Below, one piece after another: positions 44,767-51,674 of a stretch of DNA of 64,000 bases (its first letter is position 1; every line of letters begins with the position of its first letter). Position numbers and translations under genes: made by a program. The notes under the pieces were generated by a model. That model was not told the DNA's origin. It made no database searches and was given only the letters and a program-made list of their open reading frames with translations. The DNA is from Sva-07 sp963716095 (GTDB taxonomy: Bacteria > Actinomycetota > Acidimicrobiia > Acidimicrobiales > Ilumatobacteraceae). Where the stretch lies: contig CAVQSV010000017.1 of assembly GCA_963716095.1 (NCBI GenBank), positions 1-64,000 on the forward strand, written 5' to 3'.

Positions 44767-45960
44767 TCAGCTGGGCGGAGCGATGATGACGCTGCCGTTG
44801 TGGCCGCCGAAGCCGAAGTTGTTCGACATGACGGGGCCAGGTGTCCACGGGCGAGCCTGATCGACGACGACGTCGATGGTCATTTCCGGATCGACCTCGG
44901 TGGTGTTGGCCGTCGGCGGGATCAGTTCGTGGCGGATCGAGAGCAACGACGCGGCGGCCTCCAAGGCTCCGGCGGCGCCGAGCGCGTGTCCGGTGACGCC
45001 CTTGGTCGAGACGACTGGCACTCCGTTTGCACCGAACACCTCGGTGATGGCTGCAGCCTCGGCGGCGTCATTCAGCGGGGTCGATGTGCCGTGGGCGTTC
45101 ACCTGCTTGATCGCTGATGCATCAAGGCCGGCGTGCTCGAGCGCGAGGTGCATGCATCGAATTGCGCCGACCCCACCTGGTGACGGGGCGGTGATGTGGT
45201 GGGCGTCGGCGTTGCTGGCCATGCCGACGATCTCGCCGAGGATGTTGGCGCCGCGGGCTTGAGCGTGGTTCCACTCTTCGAGGATCAGGACCGCTGCTCC
45301 TTCGCCCATCACGAAGCCGTCGCGTTCGGTATCGAACGGGCGGCTCACACCGGAGCTCGACAGGGCGGTCATGTTCCCGAAGCCAGCAAGCGCCGTGATG
45401 GTTGCTGCCGCCTCGGCGCCGCCGGTGGCGACGGCGTCGGCGATGCCCCATTCGATCAGACGTGCGGCGTATCCGATTGCGTGGGTGCCGGCTGCGCACG
45501 CGGTGCAGATCGTTTCGAGCGGACCCTGCAGGCCGTAGCGCATCGAGATGGCAGCACCAGACGCATTGGCCATCATCATCGGGACGAGGAACGGCGAGAC
45601 CCGCCGCTCACCCTTCTCGTAGCGAACGATCACCTGGTCCTCGAGGGTGTGGAGGCCACCGATGCCGGTTGCGAAAATCGTGCCGAACCGCGACGGATCG
45701 ACACCGATTGCATCGGTACCGCCCGCCATGTCGAACGCTTCGCCTGCGGCGGCGAGGGTGAACTGCTCGACGCGGTCAGCGCGGCGAGCATGTTTGGGCG
45801 AGTCGAAGTAGGGGCTCGGGTCCCAGTCGTCGATTTCGGTCGAGACGCCTCCAGTGGTTCCCGGGCCGAGCAGACCGGACCAGTAGTCGTCGACGCCGAG
45901 TCCGGCGGGTGCGACGACGCCGAGCCCGGTGACAGCGACCCGACGGCCGCCGCGGGTCAC
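44767..45960 (-). CDS. fabF: 3-oxoacyl-ACP synthase II (FabF/KasA type)
   Basis: 397-aa condensing enzyme. Nucleophile Cys in CTACAAGTHAIGYA and catalytic His in NAHGTSTPLND and GVTGHALGAAG; N-terminal VAVTGLGVVAPAGLG. Elongates acyl-ACP with malonyl-ACP. GTG start overlaps the acpP stop by 4 bp. Last gene of the fabD-fabH-fabG-acpP-fabF operon. Confidence 0.94.
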   Translation of the reverse strand: MTRGGRRVAVTGLGVVAPAGLGVDDYWSGLLGPGTTGGVSTEIDDWDPSPYFDSPKHARRADRVEQFTLAAAGEAFDMAGGTDAIGVDPSRFGTIFATGIGGLHTLEDQVIVRYEKGERRVSPFLVPMMMANASGAAISMRYGLQGPLETICTACAAGTHAIGYAARLIEWGIADAVATGGAEAAATITALAGFGNMTALSSSGVSRPFDTERDGFVMGEGAAVLILEEWNHAQARGANILGEIVGMASNADAHHITAPSPGGVGAIRCMHLALEHAGLDASAIKQVNAHGTSTPLNDAAEAAAITEVFGANGVPVVSTKGVTGHALGAAGALEAAASLLSIRHELIPPTANTTEVDPEMTIDVVVDQARPWTPGPVMSNNFGFGGHNGSVIIAPPS

Positions 45961-46193
45961 AGCTTCGCAGCGACGATGTCGTAGGCCTGCTTGACGGTCT
46001 CGACACCTTCGAGTTCTTCCTCGGGTACCGACACGTCGAATTCCTCCTCGAGCGCCATCACGAGCTCGACGAGGTCGAGGCTGTCGGCGTCGAGGTCGTC
46101 ACCGAAGTTGGCCTCGGGCACGACGGCGCTCTCCTCGACGGACAGCACCTCGACGGCGCACTTGCGGAAGCGGGCAAACAGTTCTTGGTCCAC
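45957..46193 (-). CDS. acpP: Acyl carrier protein
   Basis: 78 aa, acidic four-helix carrier. The phosphopantetheine Ser sits in DLDADSLDLVELVMALEEEF. Start GTG 46193 (VDQELFARF) has AAGGAG 6 nt upstream; the longer upstream frame lacks support. The 123-bp gap to fabG contains the palindromic element at 46274-46310, which may set acpP expression apart. Confidence 0.95.
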   Translation of the reverse strand: MDQELFARFRKCAVEVLSVEESAVVPEANFGDDLDADSLDLVELVMALEEEFDVSVPEEELEGVETVKQAYDIVAAKL

Positions 46194-46273
46194 GATGTTC
46201 TCCTTGTGACGGTGTTGCAGTGCAGTGTTGCGATCGGTTGGAAAGTGTGGCACACCGGATGCGGTGAACCGAT

Positions 46274-46310
46274 GATGTGACGCTTGGTGTCAGACACCAA
46301 CCGTCACATC
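46274..46310. repeat. Palindromic element inside the fab operon
   Basis: GATGTGACG and CGTCACATC flank the perfect palindrome TTGGTGTCAGACACCAA; 18-nt arms with one mismatch. It lies between fabG and acpP, 7 bp from the fabG stop. Related to the elements at 37682 and 49380. It could be a partial terminator or an mRNA-stabilising hairpin. Confidence 0.75.
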
Positions 46311-46316
46311 GTGTCG

Positions 46317-47024
46317 TCAGTGGCCCATTCCGAGGCCGCCGTCGACGGGGATGACGGCGCCGGTGATGTACGCGGCGTCGTCGGAGGCGAGGAATGCGAT
46401 CACGCCGGCGATCTCCGCCGGCTCGGCCACCCGCTGCAGCGGCACCATTGCGGTGAGCTCGCCGAGGCGGTCCTCGCCGAGTGCGGCGGTCATGTCGGTG
46501 GCAACCGGGCCGGGCGCCACCACGTTGACCGTGATCGATCGCGAGCCGAGCTCGCGGGCAATCGAGCGGGCGAATCCGACGAGCCCGGCCTTCGACGCGG
46601 CGTAGTTCGCCTGACCGGCCGAGCCCAACAGGCCGACCACGGACGACACCAGCACGATTCGGCCTCGCCGGGCCTTCAACATCGCTCGGCTCGCACGTTT
46701 GACGACGCGGTACGACGCGGTGAGATTGGCGTCGAGAACCGAGGTGAAGTCGTCCTCGGACATCCGAAGCAGCAAGCCGTCTCTCGTGATGCCGGCGTTC
46801 GAGACGAGCACCTCGACGGGGTCGCCGAAGTGCTCCTCGACGGCGCTGAATGCGGCATCGACATCTTCGCTCGAGGTGACGTCGCAGCGCACACCGAAGA
46901 ACTCCTCGGGCGGTGGTGACGAGTTGTAGGTGACCGCAACACGGTCGCCCTGGGCAGCGAATCGTTCGGCGCATGCCAACCCGATGCCACGGGCCCCTCC
47001 GGTGATCAGGACCACGCGACTCAT
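46317..47024 (-). CDS. fabG: 3-oxoacyl-ACP reductase
   Basis: 235-aa SDR: TGGARGIG, SNAG, Ser in VLVSSVVG, YAASK catalytic pair, NVVAPGPVATDM and the C-terminal ITGAVIPVDGGLGMGH. Reduces 3-oxoacyl-ACP with NADPH. Slightly shorter than typical FabG in the beta-3 region. ATG overlaps the fabH stop (ATGA). Confidence 0.92.
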   Translation of the reverse strand: MSRVVLITGGARGIGLACAERFAAQGDRVAVTYNSSPPPEEFFGVRCDVTSSEDVDAAFSAVEEHFGDPVEVLVSNAGITRDGLLLRMSEDDFTSVLDANLTASYRVVKRASRAMLKARRGRIVLVSSVVGLLGSAGQANYAASKAGLVGFARSIARELGSRSITVNVVAPGPVATDMTAALGEDRLGELTAMVPLQRVAEPAEIAGVIAFLASDDAAYITGAVIPVDGGLGMGH

Positions 47025-48013
47025 GTCGGACCTCCTTGTCGACGGGCAGCGGTCGGCGAGGGCACCGGAGCGCTCCAACGAACCACGGCGCTGGCGGCGG
47101 TCATCCCTGCTCCGAATCCGACGAACAGCACGAGATCACCTTCGCAGATCCTGCCTCGATCCAACGCGTCGGCAAGTGCGAGCGGGATCGAGGCAGCAGA
47201 GGTGTTCCCAGTGTGGTCGAGCACGATCGACGCTCGGTCGAGGCCGATGCCGAGCCGCTCGCACGACGCCGAGATGATGCGGATGTTGGCCTGGTGTGGC
47301 ACCACGAGCGCGATGTCATCGGCAGAGACACCGGCTGCGGCCATCGACGCCGTGGCCGAGTCGACCATGAATCGAACGGCGCGTCGGAACACCTCCCGGC
47401 CCTCCATCTGGAGCTTGCCGCCCACCTCGGCGTACAGCGCCCCCTCGGCGCTTCCGTCGGCCGACAGATGCCACCCGAGCAGCTGACCTGGACCATCGAC
47501 GGCTTCGAGCACTGCGGCGCCCGACCCGTCGGCGAAGAGAATCGCCGTGTTCCGGTCGTCCCAGTCGGTGATGCGCGCCAACGTGTCCGTTCCGATCACG
47601 AGCACCTTCTCGGCGCCGAGCGCGATGAGGCCGTGGGCGTTGACGAGGCCGTAGACCCAGCCCGAGCACGCAGCGTTGAGGTCGTAGGCGCCGCACGACA
47701 GGCCGAGCAGGTGCTGCACGGTCGACGAGGTTCCCGGAACGGTGCGGTCCGGTGTGGTCGTCGCGAGCACCAACGCATCGATCTCGTCGGGTTGTACGCC
47801 GGCTCGTTCGATGGCTTGCCGGCCGGCCTCGACGGACAACCCGGCGGTGGTGCCCCCGACGCGCCGTTCGCTGATGCCGGTGCGTTCGACGATCCAGTCG
47901 TGGTTGGTGTCGAGGGTGCGTTCGAGGTCGTGGTTGGTGACGACCTGGTCGGGGACAGCGGTGCCCCATCCGGTGATCGCTGCGCCGCGGACCCCTTCGG
48001 GAACCTTGGCCAT
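47021..48013 (-). CDS. fabH: 3-oxoacyl-ACP synthase III
   Basis: 330 aa. Catalytic triad Cys in NAACSGW, His in HQANIRI and Asn in HTGNTSAAS. Starts fatty acid synthesis by condensing acyl-CoA with malonyl-ACP. Second gene of the operon, 17 bp after fabD. Confidence 0.94.
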   Translation of the reverse strand: MAKVPEGVRGAAITGWGTAVPDQVVTNHDLERTLDTNHDWIVERTGISERRVGGTTAGLSVEAGRQAIERAGVQPDEIDALVLATTTPDRTVPGTSSTVQHLLGLSCGAYDLNAACSGWVYGLVNAHGLIALGAEKVLVIGTDTLARITDWDDRNTAILFADGSGAAVLEAVDGPGQLLGWHLSADGSAEGALYAEVGGKLQMEGREVFRRAVRFMVDSATASMAAAGVSADDIALVVPHQANIRIISASCERLGIGLDRASIVLDHTGNTSAASIPLALADALDRGRICEGDLVLFVGFGAGMTAASAVVRWSAPVPSPTAARRQGGPT

Positions 48014-48030
48014 CGCCTAGTCCCGACTCG

Positions 48031-49209
48031 TCATGGTTCGGTCCGCAACCAGGCGATCGGTTGACGGTTCGTGACCCGCTCGGTGTCGAGGGCGATGAAT
48101 CCCTGCAGGAGGCCTGCGAACGGCGAGCGCACCTCGACCTCGCCGACGTGACCGACCACGGTGCCGACCTCGATCGGCGAACCGTCGGTGAGGTCGCTGG
48201 CAGGTGTGAAGATGCCGGCGGCGGGGCTGACGACGAGCCGCTCGACGGCGAAGAGGTGTTCGCCCTCCTGCTGCGTGGGCGCCGAGGTGGTGCCAGCGCC
48301 GACCCACTCGAGGAGTCGGTCGAGGTCCTCGGGTGTGGACACCGAGATCGTTCGGCTGCCCGACACGGTGCGCTTGGCCATGCCGGTCAGCACGGCCCCG
48401 GGGCCGAGTTCGGCGAAGTCGGTGACGCCGGCATCGCCGAGCGCAAGCAGTGAGTGCTTCCATCGCACCGGGCTCGACAGCTGTGCCGAGAGCAGGCTGG
48501 CCCAGTCGCCCGCTTGGTCGTGGGCGAGTGCGTCGACGTTCGACACGACCGGAACATCGCTGTCGCGAGGGTCGGCCTGGGCGAGTGCGGAACGGAGGCG
48601 GTCGCGGGCAGCGGTCATGAATGGCGTGTGGAAGGCGCCGGCTACCTGCAGCGGCATCACCTTCTTGGCGCCGAGGTCCTTGGCGTGCTTCGCAGCGGCG
48701 TCGACGCCGTCGGGCGAGCCGGCGATGACGACCTGGCCGGGCGCGTTGTAGTTGGCGACCCAGACGTCGGCGTCGGCGCGTCGGCAAGCGACGTCGACCT
48801 GATCGTCGTCGAGGCCGAGGACTGCAGCCATCGTGCCCGGCTGGGCGAGGCCGGCGTCGTGCATGGCCGCGCTGCGTTCGCCGACGAGCCGGATTCCGTC
48901 GTCGAAGCCGAGCGCGCCGGTGGCCGTGAGCGCCGTGTACTCGCCGAGGCTGTGCCCGGCGCAGTAGGCGGGGGCGATGCCCAGACGCTCGACCGCGTCG
49001 AGCACCATCAGGCTCGACACGAAGGTGGTGAGTTGTGCGTTGCGGGTGTCTCTGAGTTCGTCGGCGTCGGCGTCGCAGAGCAGGGCACCCACGTCACGGC
49101 CGGCGATGTCGCTGGCCTCGTCGACCAACTCCCAACTCTCGTGATGGCGCCAGGGGAGGCCCATGCCGGGGCGTTGCGACCCCTGACCTGGGAACGTGAA
49201 TGCGAGCAT
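48031..49209 (-). CDS. fabD: Malonyl-CoA:ACP transacylase with C-terminal lipoyl-like domain
   Basis: 392 aa. The transacylase part (about 1-300) is complete: FPGQGSQRPGM, active Ser in GHSLGEY, Arg/His in VAGAFHTPF, and GPGAVLTGMAKR. After a linker, about 70 extra residues (AAGIFTPA, GTVVGHVGEVEVRSPFAGLLQGF, RQPIAWLR) look like a biotinyl/lipoyl-type barrel. The carrier Lys normally found in the central hairpin is missing, the sequence there being GEVEVRS. FabD usually ends near residue 310. First gene of the operon; start ATG 49209. Confidence 0.88.
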   Translation of the reverse strand: MLAFTFPGQGSQRPGMGLPWRHHESWELVDEASDIAGRDVGALLCDADADELRDTRNAQLTTFVSSLMVLDAVERLGIAPAYCAGHSLGEYTALTATGALGFDDGIRLVGERSAAMHDAGLAQPGTMAAVLGLDDDQVDVACRRADADVWVANYNAPGQVVIAGSPDGVDAAAKHAKDLGAKKVMPLQVAGAFHTPFMTAARDRLRSALAQADPRDSDVPVVSNVDALAHDQAGDWASLLSAQLSSPVRWKHSLLALGDAGVTDFAELGPGAVLTGMAKRTVSGSRTISVSTPEDLDRLLEWVGAGTTSAPTQQEGEHLFAVERLVVSPAAGIFTPASDLTDGSPIEVGTVVGHVGEVEVRSPFAGLLQGFIALDTERVTNRQPIAWLRTEP

Positions 49210-49286
49210 TGTCGGCAGGCTAGACCGCTCGACGAGCGTCGATGAGCTACCGACCGGTAAGCCCGCTAGTCTCGCCGACGCACACC

Positions 49287-49363
49287 GCCCCGGTAGCCCA
49301 ATTGGCAGAGGCAACGGTCTCAAACACCGTCAAGTGTCGGTTCGAGTCCGACCCGGGGCACCA
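49287..49363 (+). tRNA. tRNA with CAA anticodon and short variable loop (Leu by anticodon)
   Basis: Acceptor GCCCCGG/CCGGGGC, D-stem GCCC/AGGC (13-22 mismatched), anticodon stem ACGGT/ACCGT with loop CTCAAAC (anticodon CAA), variable loop CAAGT, T-arm GTCGG/CCGAC with TTCGAGT, A73 and an encoded CCA. CAA reads the Leu codon UUG, but bacterial tRNA-Leu normally has a long variable arm and this one has five bases. The tRNA-Val in this window does not encode CCA. The amino acid is therefore uncertain. Confidence 0.85.
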
Positions 49364-49379
49364 CGAGAATGTCGGCGCT

Positions 49380-49410
49380 GTTACGAATGGTGTCTGACAC
49401 CAAACGTAAC
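49380..49410. repeat. Palindromic element downstream of the tRNA
   Basis: GTTACG and CGTAAC flank TGGTGTCTGACACCA; 15-nt arms with two mismatches. It begins 17 bp after the encoded CCA and may end the tRNA transcript. Same family as 37682 and 46274. Confidence 0.75.
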
Positions 49411-49538
49411 GCTGGCGAGTCAGATGCTGCGACCGGTGCCTTCGCAGTAGTGGGCCCGGAGTTCACGCTCGAGACCAGTGTCAGTGACAGCAATGGTGCC
49501 ACGGTAGGTGACCGAGGTCGATGTAACGTCGGCCATCC

Positions 49539-49817
49539 ATGGGCAACTGGCTCGTCGAACGCCGACTCTCGCAGGTTGCCAGCCGGCTGAAGACGTTGCG
49601 AGCCGAACTCGCGGTGATCGACGAGCAGATGCGCTACCTGGGAGACGATGCCGAGGATCAGGAGATCCGCGCGCTCGTGTCCGAAACCGCCGGTGCGTCC
49701 TACGAAGCGCGAGACGCTCGCCGACACGTCGACGCTCACGCAAAGCACCGTGCGAAGGTGGTCGCAGAGATCGCAGAGCTGGAAGTGCGCCAGGACGACC
49801 TGCTCGACCGCATGTGA
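49539..49817 (+). CDS. Small coiled-coil hypothetical protein
   Basis: 92 aa, nearly all helical with heptad-like spacing (RLSQVASRLKTLRAELAVIDEQM; HRAKVVAEIAELEVRQDDLLDRM). Two helices separated by LGDDAEDQEIR suggest an antiparallel hairpin. No enzyme motif. The c-di-GMP motif of the coiled-coil anti-sigma RsiG was looked for and is absent. Confidence 0.7.
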   Translation: MGNWLVERRLSQVASRLKTLRAELAVIDEQMRYLGDDAEDQEIRALVSETAGASYEARDARRHVDAHAKHRAKVVAEIAELEVRQDDLLDRM

Positions 49818-49863
49818 TCAGCCGAGCAAACCGACCCCATTGCGGTCGTGGCATGCTCGTGCG

Positions 49864-50691
49864 ATGGACCCCGTGATCGCCCGCAAGACCTGGAGGACTC
49901 TCGAGCCGATCCACGGGGCGATCTACTTCGCGGTGGAGGCCCGCGAGGAATACGCAGCGGTCGGGCTCGATGATCGAATGACCGGCTACTTCGCCTCACG
50001 GGCAGCGCCGATGGGATCGGTGCCCGCCGACGTGGTGATCGCCACGTTCTTCAACTTCGACCCCGACCTGGTCCGCCGCAGCATGGACGGCGTCTGGGAC
50101 CGGGTCTCGCCGGCCGACATGCTGGCGGCCCGCCAGCGAGGGGCCGATCGCATGATCCGACGCCACGCCGGAGCGTTCATCGAGGCTCCCGAGACCCATG
50201 CAGCAGCCGAACTTGCCCGTACCGCCGCGCTCGCCGCGTGCGAACGCCCGGAGGGGCGGCCACTGTTCGCCGGGCATGCGTCACTGCCGTGGCCGGACGA
50301 GCCGCATCTCGTGCTCTGGCACGCGCAGTCGCTGCTGCGCGAGTACCGCGGCGACGGCCACATCGCGGCGCTCACCGTCGAGGGGCTCGACGGCTGTGAA
50401 GCCCTGGTCACGCATGCTGCTGCGGGCGACGTCTCCTCGGACATCCTGCGAGCGACACGGCAACGAACCGGTGACGACTGGCTGGCCGCCGAGGAGCGTC
50501 TGCGCGAGCGTGGCTGGCTCGATCCCGACCTCGCATTCACCGAGTTGGGCCGGGAGCGGCGCGACTGGATCGAGGCGCGAACCGATGAACTCGCGGCGGC
50601 ACCGTACGACGCCATCGGCGTCGACGGGTGCAAGCGGCTCCGCGAACTCTGCCGACCCGTGAGCGTGGCCATGATGGCGGCGTTCCAGTGA
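49864..50691 (+). CDS. SCO6745-family protein
   Basis: 275-aa helical protein. The start RKTWRTLEPIHGAIYFAVEAREEY and the blocks FASRAAPMG, ATFFNFDPDLV and LWHAQSLLREYRGDGHIAAL match the actinobacterial SCO6745/SalK-like family, whose function is unknown. Its stop overlaps the GTG of the next gene. Confidence 0.8.
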   Translation: MDPVIARKTWRTLEPIHGAIYFAVEAREEYAAVGLDDRMTGYFASRAAPMGSVPADVVIATFFNFDPDLVRRSMDGVWDRVSPADMLAARQRGADRMIRRHAGAFIEAPETHAAAELARTAALAACERPEGRPLFAGHASLPWPDEPHLVLWHAQSLLREYRGDGHIAALTVEGLDGCEALVTHAAAGDVSSDILRATRQRTGDDWLAAEERLRERGWLDPDLAFTELGRERRDWIEARTDELAAAPYDAIGVDGCKRLRELCRPVSVAMMAAFQ

Positions 50692-51027
50692 GCGTGTACG
50701 AGGTTCGGGCGGTGGGGCGGGTCCTCTCGCCGCGCAGCGGACGAGCCGATGACGAGTGGGGCGATGTGAGATCGACGATCCGACTCGACTCGGAACGATT
50801 CGGCTCGGATGCGATCGACGGCCTCGAGGACTTCTCGCCCCAATCGGCTCGGTCTGACGACGTGCGAGCTCATCGGCGTGGACGGCCACGATCTCCTCGT
50901 TCGTGGCCTCGATGCAATCGATGGAACCCCCGTCCTCGACATCAAGCCGTACGTCACCGAGTTCCGACCTCGTGGCGCCGTGACGCAACCGGACTGGATC
51001 AGTGAGCTCATGGCCGGCTACTGGTGA
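50688..51027 (+). pseudogene. TsaA/TrmO-like protein with internal deletion and frame change
   Basis: The start reads YEVRAVGRVLSPR...GLEDFS, then a different frame continues PNRLGLTTCELIGVDG and the hallmark ALDGTPVLDIKPYV-like block (DAIDGTPVLDIKPYV). In TrmO-type tRNA t6A methyltransferases about 40 residues (with the HPRG motif) separate these parts; here they are missing. The gene is therefore probably inactive unless the assembly is wrong. Confidence 0.65.
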
Positions 51028-51079
51028 CACCGACGAGTTGCAGGAGCCAATCGCTGCTGTCACCTGCTAGATAGGGGGC

Positions 51080-51664
51080 ATGCCATTGCGTGTCGTGATC
51101 GCCGAGGACGAGGCCATCATTCGCATGGACCTGCGCGAAACCCTCGAAGAAGAGGGCTACGAGGTGATCGGTGAAACCGGTCGCGGCGATCAGGCGATCG
51201 AATTGGTTCGGGGGCTCCAACCAGATCTGGCGATTCTCGACATCAAGATGCCCGGCATGGACGGTCTCGAAGCCGCCAAGATCATCAACGGCGAGAAGAT
51301 CTGCGGCGTGCTCATGCTCACCGCGTTCAGCCAGCGTGAAGTGGTCGAGCAGGCTCGTGACGCCGGCGCGCTGGCGTTCCTGGTCAAGCCGTTCCAGAAG
51401 AGCGACCTGATCCCCGCGATCGAGGTGGCGATGGGCCGCTTTCGTGAACTGCGGTCGCTCACCGGCGAGATCGACGCCCTCGGGGAGCAGCTCGAGTCGC
51501 GCAAGGTGATCGATCGGGCCAAAGGGGTGTTGATGGACGAGCTGTCGCTGTCGGAGACCGATGCCTTTGCCTTCATCCAACGCACTGCGATGAGCGAGCG
51601 CACCCGGATGCGCGACGTGGCCGACCGGATCCTCGACGGCTCGCTGCGGCCCGGCACCAACTGA
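51080..51664 (+). CDS. pdtaR: ANTAR-domain response regulator PdtaR
   Basis: 194 aa. Receiver domain with acidic pair AEDEA, phospho-Asp in LAILDIKMPGMDG, LTAFS and KPFQ; C-terminal ANTAR domain (about 125-185; LESRKVIDRAKGVLMDELSLSETDAFAFIQRTAM). When phosphorylated, such regulators bind twin hairpins and prevent transcription termination. The gene sits directly before polA, as Rv1626 does in Mycobacterium. Confidence 0.92.
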   Translation: MPLRVVIAEDEAIIRMDLRETLEEEGYEVIGETGRGDQAIELVRGLQPDLAILDIKMPGMDGLEAAKIINGEKICGVLMLTAFSQREVVEQARDAGALAFLVKPFQKSDLIPAIEVAMGRFRELRSLTGEIDALGEQLESRKVIDRAKGVLMDELSLSETDAFAFIQRTAMSERTRMRDVADRILDGSLRPGTN

Positions 51665-51674
51665 GGCCCGACCG

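Noticed and set aside
49539..49817. RsiG-type c-di-GMP-binding anti-sigma
   Set aside because: The protein is a helical hairpin of suitable shape, but the motif E-x3-S-x2-R-x3-Q-x3-D is absent.
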